The notes under the pieces: model-generated
What the model was told of the DNA's origin: nothing
Seen by the model: only the letters and a program-made list of their open reading frames with translations
Databases searched by the model: none
Part shown: piece after piece, positions 34,959 through 42,987 of the stretch
Numbering within the stretch: position 1 is the first letter of the stretch
Layout: each line of letters begins with the position of its first letter
DNA from: an uncultured delta proteobacterium
GTDB taxonomy: Bacteria; Desulfobacterota; Syntrophia; Syntrophales; UBA8958
Direction: 5' to 3'
Length of the DNA: 64,000 bases
NCBI GenBank assembly: GCA_903885795.1
Contig: CAISJV010000092.1
Location: forward strand, 61,926 to 125,925
Position numbers and translations under genes: made by a program

Positions 34959-35909
34959 ATGGACGAAATGATGGACACCATGACGACGGAAAAGTTTGAA
35001 TTACCTGAAATAAGAGCCATCAAGAATCTTGACATCCAGAAAACAGGCAAGATCGTTGTCATGTCAGATTGCCATAGAGGCGACGGTTCAGGGTCTGATG
35101 ATTTTGCTCCAAACTCCCTCATTTATCGGCAAGCGCTGGAGCAATATCTATCTGAGGGATTCACCTATGTTGAACTTGGAGACGCCGAAGAGCTTTGGGA
35201 AAATAAGACCTTTGATCAAATCTATATCACCCATACAAAGGTTTACGAAACCCTTCACAAGTTCCACGATCCCGATCCAGACAAAACCCGCTACATCAAG
35301 GTATGGGGGAATCATGATCTTTACTGGCAAGACCACGCAAAGGTTTATGAAGGCCTTTTCCCCGGCATTCAAATCTACGAGGCCGTTATCCTGCGCTTGC
35401 CCTCCATGGTAAATGAAGACATCCTCATGATCCACGGGCACCAGGCAGATCCGATATGCACAGGAGGCGCTGCCACCTTCAGCAAGTTCTTCGTGAAAAA
35501 CCTATGGGCGGAATTGCAAAAATGCGGACTGAAAGACCCGACCCGGGCGGCTTGCAATCCAGGTGTCAGCGATGAAACCGACGCCACCCTTCACAGATGG
35601 TCAACGGAGAACAACAGAGGTTTCAAGACCATTATCGCTGGCCATACCCACCGGGCGGTGTATGAAAACCTCTCCATCACAGAACGGCGCTACCTTGAAT
35701 CACAGCTCAGGACCATAGGCGTAAAGGTCAAACATTCACCCGACACGGGCTATTACAACACCGGTTCCTGTGTCCATCCCCAAAGCATCACCGCCCTGGA
35801 GATATTATCCTCACCAGATGACTCACCAAAGTTCAGGCTGATTGAATGGCGATACGCGGCCCACCTTGATGGTTCGCTATACGTCGAAAGGGGAATCCTC
35901 GCAGGGTAG
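34959..35909 (+). CDS. Calcineurin-like metallophosphoesterase (316 aa)
   Basis: All five metallophosphoesterase motifs are present in order: SDCHRGD (about residue 36), ELGDAEELW, WGNHD, MIHGHQ and AGHTHR. Family members hydrolyse phosphomonoesters or diesters, including nucleic acids and cyclic nucleotides. Last gene of the plus-strand backbone run. A role in DNA or signal-nucleotide processing with the neighbouring nuclease and MBL genes is inference. Confidence 0.85.
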   Translation: MDEMMDTMTTEKFELPEIRAIKNLDIQKTGKIVVMSDCHRGDGSGSDDFAPNSLIYRQALEQYLSEGFTYVELGDAEELWENKTFDQIYITHTKVYETLHKFHDPDPDKTRYIKVWGNHDLYWQDHAKVYEGLFPGIQIYEAVILRLPSMVNEDILMIHGHQADPICTGGAATFSKFFVKNLWAELQKCGLKDPTRAACNPGVSDETDATLHRWSTENNRGFKTIIAGHTHRAVYENLSITERRYLESQLRTIGVKVKHSPDTGYYNTGSCVHPQSITALEILSSPDDSPKFRLIEWRYAAHLDGSLYVERGILAG

Positions 35910-36041
35910 GGAAGGGGTTTGGTGCTTGAGAAATACGTCTTGTCACGCGGACAAAAATGGAAGTGAAAAGCTTCAGAAATCATTGGTAGGCGTTTTCAAA
36001 TTCCGACTAACTGCACATAACAATTCTGCAGAAAGGCAAAA

Positions 36042-36236
36042 TTAATTATTCCCTATCTTCTGCTGCTTCACGAAGTTGTCATCTCTATCGACGTTGAAAA
36101 ACGGGCTTTCATCCACTTGGCGCTTGATATAGGCCAAGCGGGAGGCAGGTGACATACCTTTCATCTCTTTTGACAATTGTTCCTGGATCGAGCGTTTCAT
36201 TATTACGCTATCCAATCCTCTTTTAATCTTCTTCAT
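36042..36236 (-). CDS. Small basic hypothetical protein (64 aa)
   Basis: ATG at 36236 follows GGAGAAAGAAA. A lysine/arginine-rich N-terminus and a helical middle (MSPASRLAYIKRQVDESPF). It could be a small regulator or antitoxin, but there is no recognised partner next to it. Confidence 0.5.
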   Translation of the reverse strand: MKKIKRGLDSVIMKRSIQEQLSKEMKGMSPASRLAYIKRQVDESPFFNVDRDDNFVKQQKIGNN

Positions 36237-36497
36237 TTTCTTTCTCCATGATCATGATAACATCTTCCGGGGAAAGAATGACAATCATTCCATATCAAAG
36301 CAACCGCCGAAAACTGACTTATCAATATAAATCCGCAACTGTTTCATGCGCGTATTTTGCGATAAAATTCAATAAAAGTAAAGTAATGCCTATTCATTGT
36401 CTGGTTGTATGGGGTCTTCTTCTAAGAATATTCGGGCCATTTCTTTTTGGGTGACTGCTTCGCAATGATCTTATCGGAACTAATTCTGCATTGATTA

Positions 36498-37256
36498 TTA
36501 AAGTTTTTTCCCGACCGAGGCAAGATAAATCGTGAATTCGTCCTGCCCATCAATTCTGAGAAGCTTGTCCATCTCTCCCTGATCATAAGCGGCTATAGCG
36601 CAGGTACCGGCTCCAATGGCTTCACAGGCAAGATAAAGATTCTGACAGACATGTCCTGCGTCAATTGCAATGACCTTATGAGCGGCAATTCCATAGCGCC
36701 ATTCCATTCTGTAGGGGATGGTTGCCCAGATAAAAGTAACGGCTGCTTCCCCCGGATATCGCTGGCCAAGAACAGCATGACGGATTTTTTTATTCAGGTT
36801 CTCCTCGGCAAATTCAAACAGGAGTTGATGCTCAAGGGGAAGGTAACGATAAATGCCCTGATCGAGATCCTTGACGTTCAGGACACAGAGATACGTTTCA
36901 AAGGCATGGCGACACCCGGCAGACGGCACAGTTCTTAAGGCATGGCCTGAATCAAGGTTCTGTCTTATTCCCTGGGTAGCCCACAAAAGGAAAGATAATT
37001 CTTCAAGTGATAGAGGATAATGGCTATAGGATCTAAGACTTTCACGATTTTTGATGGCCGTTTTAAGATCGATCTTGCCGATGTTCTTGAGTTGATCATA
37101 CTTGGGAAGATCAATTCGTTTGGCTTCTGGTGGGTATGGTTTTTCAATAGGAGGAGGCGCAATTCTTTTATTCTGATCAGTTTGAGAAAAATCGATGACC
37201 TTGCGGATGCTGTCTTTCAGAAACAAGCGGTAAGTTTTGATGAGTTCTTTGTCCAT
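36498..37256 (-). CDS. SagB-type nitroreductase/dehydrogenase (252 aa)
   Basis: Start placed at 37256 (MDKELIKTYR); the frame could extend 13 codons. FMN-binding nitroreductase fold: KNRESLRSYS (R-x-S-x-R) near residue 70, SLEELSFLLWATQG, and TVPSAGCRHAFETYL. Stand-alone SagB-type proteins with this PSAG-x-R motif are common in anaerobes. In clusters they oxidise azolines to azoles on peptides, but no cyclodehydratase gene is nearby, so a general oxidoreductase role is as likely. Confidence 0.8.
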   Translation of the reverse strand: MDKELIKTYRLFLKDSIRKVIDFSQTDQNKRIAPPPIEKPYPPEAKRIDLPKYDQLKNIGKIDLKTAIKNRESLRSYSHYPLSLEELSFLLWATQGIRQNLDSGHALRTVPSAGCRHAFETYLCVLNVKDLDQGIYRYLPLEHQLLFEFAEENLNKKIRHAVLGQRYPGEAAVTFIWATIPYRMEWRYGIAAHKVIAIDAGHVCQNLYLACEAIGAGTCAIAAYDQGEMDKLLRIDGQDEFTIYLASVGKKL

Positions 37257-37355
37257 TTTGATAATCTTTCTGAAAGATGTCAGACTCCATATCAAATATT
37301 TGTCACTTGTCTATGAATAACCTAAATCGTGTAGAGATGTCACTGAATTTTTATT

Positions 37356-37397
37356 GAAAGCGAGAAATCGGGTGAAAGTGGATGTGTAGCAGCTTTC
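37356..37397. repeat. 42-bp element with GAAAGC/GCTTTC ends, copy 1
   Basis: GAAAGC (37356-37361) and GTAGCAGCTTTC (ending 37397), then AATGCTCA downstream. A second copy with the same length, ends and following AATGCTCA is at 47384-47425. Both are intergenic. The arms can pair. Confidence 0.4.
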
Positions 37398-37461
37398 GCA
37401 ATGCTCAGGCCAGACCACTAAAATATGCAAAGAAGAGGCAATATTTGTTTGTGGACGAAAA

Positions 37462-38037
37462 TCAATATTTTGTTGTGGGTGGTCGAACAACGTTAATGTA
37501 AATTACGTTATTCTCCTTTTTCCCATTACCTAATGAAACTGCATCTCTAAAATGTAATTTCTGGAATTCAATTTTGGGACGGCTGTAACTTAAATACGAC
37601 ATCGGAGATTCATTGAGCAGAAATGAAACATCCAATGGCGATTTATGCCCCTCGATAAGATGGAACTTCGCCTGAAATATAAGATCGTTCATTGACCCCG
37701 CAACTCGCCTGTCAATTATCTTAGAGAAGAATATATTCTCACCCTCTGGTTCGATGAACTTTTCAAATATTGATTTATTCCCATCGATGGTCATGAACTC
37801 CTTCATATAGGACAATGTATCTCGAATAAATAGCCTGTCGCTGGTAATCCCCCGACCATGCATGACCATGGAGTATAGTGATGCAGTGTTTGTCAGGATT
37901 ATATATTGGGTGCGCTGCACTGTGAACAAATTTGCGTTCCAGTCCATCAAGGGATTCAAATTCTTGTCGGGTGGAAGAACCGGTAAAGAAGTGAATCCAA
38001 CTTTTTTTGATAATTTTAATGTGAGACGAAAGATCAT
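37462..38037 (-). CDS. DUF6933-like protein (191 aa)
   Basis: It opens with MIFRLTLKLSKK and has PLMDWNANLFTVQRTQYIILTN followed by a D-x-L-F-I-R-D-T region, the layout of DUF6933 (a short beta-rich N-terminal domain of unknown role). The C-terminal third is lower in similarity and may be an extension. SD is poor. Function unknown. Confidence 0.55.
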   Translation of the reverse strand: MIFRLTLKLSKKVGFTSLPVLPPDKNLNPLMDWNANLFTVQRTQYIILTNTASLYSMVMHGRGITSDRLFIRDTLSYMKEFMTIDGNKSIFEKFIEPEGENIFFSKIIDRRVAGSMNDLIFQAKFHLIEGHKSPLDVSFLLNESPMSYLSYSRPKIEFQKLHFRDAVSLGNGKKENNVIYINVVRPPTTKY

Positions 38038-38245
38038 TGTTTTAAACTATCTCAGTAACCATGCTGCTTTGAAATAAAATGTTTTATGCAGTTTCAAATG
38101 TCCGATTGGAATATTTAAGAAAATTATCGGGCAAACCTTACATCTACGAGTCAACAGCGGTGTACAATCATTAGAACTGGTGATTACGAATCGAAACAGA
38201 GTAACGAAAAGATCACCGGACCGCGGAACGCGGGTTTGAGTGGAT

Positions 38246-38830
38246 CTACATACTCGGTTTTGATGTGTCGTCTTTAACCTTTTGTTCGGCCAGTTCTTTG
38301 AAGTAGGCGAGTTCGGACACTGAAGATAATTCCCCTAAAAGGTTATCATCCTGACGGTACATAGCAATAACCAGATCCCAGATTTCGATCGTCATCTGTC
38401 GGAATCGGTTGAGTTCCGCAAGAGTCAATCGGTCGATGATATGGTAATTTTCCTCATTCTTATTCTTTCCAAAGTGGCGAATCGCTGCGTAGTATGTCAA
38501 AAAATCCCGAAACGTACTGTTCAATCGTCGTTGTGTTGCACGGTCTGTGTTAGTACGTTTGACGAGAGATGAGAACATGTCGCCAGGTCGATCCATTTTC
38601 GCCCGCTCTGGTGAAGGACAATTTTGCCCGATCAATTGTGAAAGCGATAGCCCTAGTGTATTGATAATGAACGCGATCCGCTCTTTAAAATGGTCGACCT
38701 CATCTGCTCCAAATTTGTGAACCGCTTCGACAAGGTCGTTCCAGCCTTCGGCTGCCTTCTTTAATGAATATAATTGTAGATTTGTGTCTCCGATGTCAGT
38801 TGGCGAACCCAGATGGCAGTAATAGGTCAT
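38246..38830 (-). CDS. Hypothetical protein (194 aa)
   Basis: A mostly helical soluble protein (FGADEVDHFKERIAFIINTLG; LNSTFRDFLTYYAAIRHFG). No family recognised. Size, isolation and same-strand orientation match the gene cassettes that follow upstream, but a clear attC site at its 3' end was not found. Confidence 0.5.
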   Translation of the reverse strand: MTYYCHLGSPTDIGDTNLQLYSLKKAAEGWNDLVEAVHKFGADEVDHFKERIAFIINTLGLSLSQLIGQNCPSPERAKMDRPGDMFSSLVKRTNTDRATQRRLNSTFRDFLTYYAAIRHFGKNKNEENYHIIDRLTLAELNRFRQMTIEIWDLVIAMYRQDDNLLGELSSVSELAYFKELAEQKVKDDTSKPSM

Positions 38831-38860
38831 TGCTTTGTACTCCGATTTACCGAATGAAAT

Positions 38861-38923
38861 AATAACCCGCAGGGCTAAGGGCTATGACGATTTGCAGTGA
38901 TAGAATCCCCTGTTGGGTTGATT
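38861..38923 (-). other. Possible degenerate attC-like palindrome
   Basis: AATAACCC-GCAGGG (from 38861) pairs imperfectly with CCCCTGTTGGGTTGATT (to 38923). It lies just 3' of the metallopeptidase-like gene as an attC site would, but the core sites do not fit GTTRRRY/RYYYAAC well. Confidence 0.25.
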
Positions 38924-38938
38924 AATCTGTTAGCTTTC

Positions 38939-39571
38939 CTAATGATTGTTTCTCATCCATTCAATATTATTCATAGGCAAGTCACCAGGAAGCACATCAT
39001 ATATCAATGAGCATTCGACTGCATCTTGCTGGTTTTTAAAAAGCACTGGATACTCAGAAGCAAGCCTCATAGATGTTGCAAATAGGAGAGCAAACCAATT
39101 ATCGGTGTGCCAACGATCATTTTCATATGAACCTATGTACTGAGTGTACTTTCGAATATTTTTGCCTTGGCTATACGCATTAGGAACAAGCAAATGTTTA
39201 TATTCTAAACCTGCTTCAATAATAAGATGGCAAAGCTCATGAAATAACAGGGCGTATTGCGTACGTGTCTCTGCTTTTAGAAAAGTGTCAGCTACGAACA
39301 GCAAATCTCCATTTAGATCATAGATATTGATAATTTTACCAGCATCAGTTAAGTATCCACAAACAGATTGTATAAGCCCTTTTTTCTTTATTGCATCCAT
39401 GAGTATCGGATGGTCTAGGCCAAACATTCTGCAACAGTTAATAACATTACAATGCTCATCCTCGATTAAGCGAATACCATATAGATCACGACTTCCTTTT
39501 TGTAAGTAAGCATCGTAATCAAGATTAAAAACCTTTAAAAATATTTCAGAAAGTGTGTTTTTTATATCCAT
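38939..39571 (-). CDS. Zinc metallopeptidase-like protein (HExxH, 210 aa)
   Basis: ALLFHELCHLIIEAG carries H-E-x2-H, as in ImmA/IrrE-type and related peptidase domains. The N-terminal third has two or three cysteines (VINCCRMFG). A second half with SYENDRWHTDNWFALLFATS could hold the third metal ligand. No HTH domain. Flanked upstream by a clear attC site, so it could be a cassette gene. Confidence 0.6.
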   Translation of the reverse strand: MDIKNTLSEIFLKVFNLDYDAYLQKGSRDLYGIRLIEDEHCNVINCCRMFGLDHPILMDAIKKKGLIQSVCGYLTDAGKIINIYDLNGDLLFVADTFLKAETRTQYALLFHELCHLIIEAGLEYKHLLVPNAYSQGKNIRKYTQYIGSYENDRWHTDNWFALLFATSMRLASEYPVLFKNQQDAVECSLIYDVLPGDLPMNNIEWMRNNH

Positions 39572-39756
39572 TATTACTCTCCCAAAGCTGGCATATCTGA
39601 CGAGATATCGTTTTTATTGAGTTCAGGAAGGAGCCCTCAGAATCTGCTCATAAAATATATCAGTCCGATTCTATAGTTAAATTTACCGCTGTTCATCTAC
39701 CGAGTCAACACTTATGGAGGATGAAATGTTTTGAGGATTTGCGCTTGAAATTATTT

Positions 39757-39812
39757 ATCTAACAGAAAAATCGCCGGGAGCGGTAGCGCTCCGGTGTATT
39801 TAATTGTTGGGC
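39757..39812 (-). other. attC recombination site 1 (integron cassette)
   Basis: On the minus strand it reads GCCCAAC (R'', 39812-39806) ... GTTAGAT (R', 39763-39757); both match RYYYAAC and GTTRRRY. The 42 bases between form a hairpin (CACCGGAGCG with CGCTCCCGGCG). It lies 3' of the membrane-protein gene, the correct place for its attC. Confidence 0.7.
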
Positions 39813-39866
39813 ACTTTTGTTTTCTATTATTGCCGCAGGTCTATTTTATTGACCATATTATTTTTC

Positions 39867-40568
39867 CTATTTGACAAGCTGACGTGCTTCAATAGCGATA
39901 ACTTTTTTTGTGGGGATAATGTAAGTCTTTTTCTCTGCCTTGTCATAAAAAAAATAATAATTACTGTTAGCAGCTAATATGACTATGTTTTCGTCTTTAA
40001 GTAAAAAATTATCATCTTTTTTAGTTTCAAAGAAAAAGGAATACTTTTTTGACTTGCTTATGTCGTCATTTTCAATGTGAAAGCGCGCCGACATAGCACT
40101 CGCCCAAACTCCGGAAATAAAAAAAAGAAGAAACATTACGTAGAATAACTCGCGATATTTTGCCGGGCCATTTAGGAAAGTTCTGCTAATTATATAGCCA
40201 ATTGCGGTCATAAAAGTTATTCCCATAATATAGAAACCGCTCGGATTATTGAATTTTACAAGCATTATTACACCCGGAGCACTAAAGAGCAGTAAAATTA
40301 TGAATTCACAAATGTTGAAGTGAGCGGTAGCATTTTCTTGAGGTTTCCCTGGGGAAAGTAGCAAGGCCAAGAAACTCGCCACAATCGGAAAGAGATTAAG
40401 TATAATCTTATCAATGCTCGTTGCAAGATAATCACTCAGAGTAAAGAATTTTGAAGTATCAATTCCAAAATGCCCGAGATAAAGGTAATTGTAAAAAATT
40501 CCCGTGCATAGAAATATGACAGAGTAAAAAGGGAAAAAAGCCTTAATTTCGTCTATCTTATCTTTCAT
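39867..40568 (-). CDS. Cassette-borne membrane protein (233 aa)
   Basis: Five hydrophobic helices (about 12-32, 53-72, 86-105, 110-130, 136-158) are followed by a soluble C-terminal domain of about 75 residues with a beta-strand pattern (NIVILAANSNYYFFYD; TYIIPTKKVIAIEA). Inner-membrane protein of unknown function. It occupies the interval between attC sites 1 and 2, as expected of a single integron cassette. Confidence 0.6.
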   Translation of the reverse strand: MKDKIDEIKAFFPFYSVIFLCTGIFYNYLYLGHFGIDTSKFFTLSDYLATSIDKIILNLFPIVASFLALLLSPGKPQENATAHFNICEFIILLLFSAPGVIMLVKFNNPSGFYIMGITFMTAIGYIISRTFLNGPAKYRELFYVMFLLFFISGVWASAMSARFHIENDDISKSKKYSFFFETKKDDNFLLKDENIVILAANSNYYFFYDKAEKKTYIIPTKKVIAIEARQLVK

Positions 40569-40577
40569 AATTCAGCA

Positions 40578-40632
40578 GCCCAACGGAAATATCAGCCGGA
40601 GCGTAGCGATCAGCTGTATGTTCTTGTTATGC
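40578..40632 (-). other. attC recombination site 2 (integron cassette)
   Basis: Minus strand: GCATAAC (R'', 40632-40626) ... GTTGGGC (R', 40584-40578). The inner arms CGGAAATATCAGC and GCTGTATGTTCTTG pair with a few unpaired bases, the normal attC fold. The stop codon of the gene 40627-41181 lies inside R'', as is common for cassette genes. Confidence 0.75.
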
Positions 40633-41181
40633 ATTTTCATAAATTAATTTTGTACTATTGTGCCATAGCACTTCACCCTGACGCGATACAGCGATACTTT
40701 CTAAAACCTTCCCATTTATGAAGTTAAATATTAAATCCTCTAAACCTTGCATATCTGGATTGTCGTTTGGTATAGGGTGACAACCATTGAACACCAACTC
40801 TGATGCTTCAGTTTCTTCGTCAAGTATTCGTAGCGCACATAGAAAAAGGTAGTGATCTGGAAAATATACGGGTGATATATTAGCCAACCACTTAATTAGT
40901 CCTTGAAACTCGTTATAAATTCTTTTCCATTCTTCCAGCGATTCTCTTATTTTCTTGTGAACTTCAGGGATTGCAAAAAACAGCGATGTAGCTCCACAGA
41001 GAATTGACAGAGAAACTACATGCCAGTCTGCCCCCCTGCCTATGTTTTTTATAACAACATTCGCAGGAATGTAACCACCAGGATATGTTTCTAACTTTTT
41101 AAGATAATAACTGACAGCTTCCCTTTCTTTGGCTTCCCAATCTTCGGAAGGCTCACCGAAGGGATTTATGATAATTTCCAT
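40627..41181 (-). CDS. Cassette-borne hypothetical protein (184 aa)
   Basis: Start at 41181 with AAAAGGAATAGT upstream; the longer frame runs back through the preceding attC. An N-terminal polar region, then a short hydrophobic stretch (VVSLSILCGATSLFFAIPEV, about residues 54-73) which may be membrane-associated, then a soluble C-terminal half. No family recognised. Bounded by attC sites 2 and 3. Confidence 0.6.
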   Translation of the reverse strand: MEIIINPFGEPSEDWEAKEREAVSYYLKKLETYPGGYIPANVVIKNIGRGADWHVVSLSILCGATSLFFAIPEVHKKIRESLEEWKRIYNEFQGLIKWLANISPVYFPDHYLFLCALRILDEETEASELVFNGCHPIPNDNPDMQGLEDLIFNFINGKVLESIAVSRQGEVLWHNSTKLIYENA

Positions 41182-41193
41182 ACTATTCCTTTT

Positions 41194-41256
41194 GCATAAC
41201 AACGAGGTCACCGGGAGCCGGATTTTTCGGCGATCCGGTGCACCGCTTGGTTCTGC
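41194..41256 (-). other. attC recombination site 3 (integron cassette)
   Basis: Minus strand: GCAGAAC (R'', 41256-41250) ... GTTATGC (R', 41200-41194). The long arms AACCAAGCGGTGCACCGG and CCCGGTGACCTCGTTGTT pair almost completely around a short CG-rich tip. It overlaps the 3' end of the gene 41208-41825. Confidence 0.7.
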
Positions 41257-41825
41257 GAGTTCCATGACAAGAAACGGCATTCTGGTAAGTGTGATTCCTT
41301 TTTCAGTGTCTCAAAAGCCGAATCAAGCAAGGTGCGATTCTTACCCACAAGAACAAAACAGGCATGTGAGATGTATGCGATACCCAGCATGTGCTGCTTT
41401 GTTAAGCTACCCAGTTTGGTTTGGATCTGCTCGCGTTCTTTGCCCCTTGCAAGGGACTGGTCGAAAACGAGTATGAGTCTTTCAGGGCAAGCGTCTGCAA
41501 TTGCAGCCAACTCGGTGCCAAAGAGATAATGCGGTGCCTTTGCCCCTTTCGTGGGCTTGAGGCGAATCCCTGTGTCTGGATCGAGGAATACATGATGGTG
41601 GCAGTCGCGAGCAGGCGCCAGGTAAGCATCTCGATCAGTGCCGTGAGTTAGTGTGTCACAAGATAGCAGGCGAGTGCCGAGAAGGCTGGAAAAGGCTTCT
41701 GCCTGCTCTGTGGAAACATCCTCTGTGAACATCGGATGGGTGGCCCACGTTCCCGTGTTCGCGAGCCACCTTAGTAGGCTCTGTTTCACGATATCATAGG
41801 AGTCGCCAAGATATTTTGGATTCAT
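41208..41825 (-). CDS. Cassette-borne hypothetical protein (205 aa)
   Basis: Start placed at MNPKYLGDSYDIVKQ (41825), with AGGAG about 10 bases upstream. Soluble protein with a nuclease- or nucleotide-binding-like appearance (HHHVFLDPDTGIRLKP; ERLILVFDQSLARGKE), but no family that I can name with confidence. Its stop lies in attC site 3. It is the most upstream cassette seen; no attI or integrase gene follows. Confidence 0.6.
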   Translation of the reverse strand: MNPKYLGDSYDIVKQSLLRWLANTGTWATHPMFTEDVSTEQAEAFSSLLGTRLLSCDTLTHGTDRDAYLAPARDCHHHVFLDPDTGIRLKPTKGAKAPHYLFGTELAAIADACPERLILVFDQSLARGKEREQIQTKLGSLTKQHMLGIAYISHACFVLVGKNRTLLDSAFETLKKESHLPECRFLSWNSQNQAVHRIAEKSGSR

Positions 41826-41849
41826 TCGATTGCTCCTATATTCTCCGCA

Positions 41850-41876
41850 TTGCCGCCGCGCTGCACGCGGCGGCAA
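41850..41876. other. Perfect GC-rich hairpin upstream of the cassette array
   Basis: TTGCCGCCGCG (41850-41860), 5-base loop, CGCGGCGGCAA (41866-41876). It marks the promoter-proximal edge of the cassettes. No T-run, so it is not a clear terminator; it could be part of another, simplified attC. Confidence 0.4.
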
Positions 41877-42291
41877 CAATTAATAAACGGAATAGATCTT
41901 TTCTCCATTTTGACGATGGCCTATATTATGTCATCGATAGCCAAGAAACAGGCATTAAGAATGTTAAATATCTCGATTTCCGTATTCGTTCCGTAATATC
42001 ATGATAGGTGGGATATATATATCATCAGATGTTGATTATGAGAGAGAAAATGGCCCCCCAGCCTCTTACAAAGTTTGAATTCAAAGAAACTTAATATCCA
42101 TATCATAATCGGTGACAGATCAACATCACTTATTTATTTTTGAAGTTAAGCATTTTATTGCGTATTCCGCTGATTCCGCCACCCGATTCCGGAGGAAGCC
42201 GCCACCCTCTTCCGTTGCAAAGCGCCATGGGATTCCGGATGATTCCGCCACCCCTGGTCGGAGTGTAGGGGAACATGATCCTTTTGGATCA
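41877..42291. other. Gene-free region with IS21-like GATTCCG repeats
   Basis: Around 42170-42262 the unit GATTCCGCCACCC occurs twice, with GATTCCGGAGGAAGCCGCCACCC and GGATTCCGGATG between. Iterated GATTCCGG-type blocks of this kind border some IS21-family elements. No transposase gene is left. The rest of the region (41,880-42,165) shows nothing. Confidence 0.35.
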
Positions 42292-42861
42292 TCACCTGAA
42301 AAATGGATTTGTCAGTCTCTCCTGACCTATCGTGGAGGCAGGCCCATGCCCTGGATATACGCGCAAATCGTCTCCAAGGGGAAATATCTTTTCCATTACC
42401 CCCTTTATCAGTTTCTTATGATCGCCTCCAGGAAAGTCGGTGCGTCCTATAGAACTGGAAAAAAGTGTATCCCCAGTAAAGACAACGCCTGGCGCGTGAA
42501 GACATACACCGCCGGGAGAATGCCCAGGTGTATGGATCACTTTTATCCTATATGTGCCGACTTCAATTTCCTGTCCGTCAAAAAGTGTCCCATCAGGCGG
42601 GAAGCCAAGTCCGGGAGAATCCAGGCTATGTATCCATACAGGGGCCTTTATAATACCCTTTAGCTCCTTCGCCGCGCCTGTGTGATCAGGATGGCCATGG
42701 GTGATTAGGATATGTTTGATCCTGAGACAAGCCTTGGATACCTCTTTCACAATGCGAAACGCCTCATCACCAGGGTCAATGACAACCCCTTCCATGGTCT
42801 TTTTACATCCCATTACATAACAGTTGGCCTGAAACGGGCCGACAACCATCATCTTAAGCAT
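42292..42861 (-). CDS. MBL-fold hydrolase, glyoxalase II-like (189 aa)
   Basis: Starts MLKMMVVGPFQANCY. Metal ligands: ITHGHPDHTGA (T-H-x-H-x-D-H, about residues 54-61), HTPGHSPGG, FTGDTLF and YPGHGP at the end. This is the short hydroxyacylglutathione-hydrolase-like family, which hydrolyses thioesters or persulfides. A 26-bp palindrome lies 71 bp upstream, shared with the TrlF-type gene. Confidence 0.85.
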   Translation of the reverse strand: MLKMMVVGPFQANCYVMGCKKTMEGVVIDPGDEAFRIVKEVSKACLRIKHILITHGHPDHTGAAKELKGIIKAPVWIHSLDSPGLGFPPDGTLFDGQEIEVGTYRIKVIHTPGHSPGGVCLHAPGVVFTGDTLFSSSIGRTDFPGGDHKKLIKGVMEKIFPLGDDLRVYPGHGPASTIGQERLTNPFFR

Positions 42862-42931
42862 TACCGTTTGTGCTCTCTAATAATTCTCAAAATCAGTCCA
42901 TCATTGACTTCAGCTTGCTGTTTATCCGGTT

Positions 42932-42957
42932 TTTAAGAAAATACACGTTTTCTTAAA
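42932..42957. promoter_or_regulatory. 26-bp palindrome A (TTTAAGAAAA-N6-TTTTCTTAAA)
   Basis: Perfect 10-bp inverted repeat with 6-bp centre TACACG, 71 bp upstream of the MBL gene start at 42861. The same arms and spacing occur at 47281-47306, 70 bp upstream of the TrlF-like gene. Equal arms, spacing and distance point to an operator or other regulatory site rather than a terminator. Confidence 0.5.
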
Positions 42958-42987
42958 TATATTGGAAACATAAATTTGACGGTACCT

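Noticed and set aside
36248..36454. A 68-codon plus-strand frame opposite the start of the small basic gene
   Set aside because: No SD, composition unlike a real protein, and it overlaps the upstream region of the better-supported gene at 36042-36236.
38170..38240. Another attC site at the 3' end of the 194-aa gene
   Set aside because: There is a CCGCG-GAA-CGCGG hairpin, but no pair of GTTRRRY/RYYYAAC cores around it.
42112..42663. A 183-codon plus-strand frame
   Set aside because: Its 3' two thirds are the reverse complement of the MBL gene and the rest covers the GATTCCG repeats; no SD.
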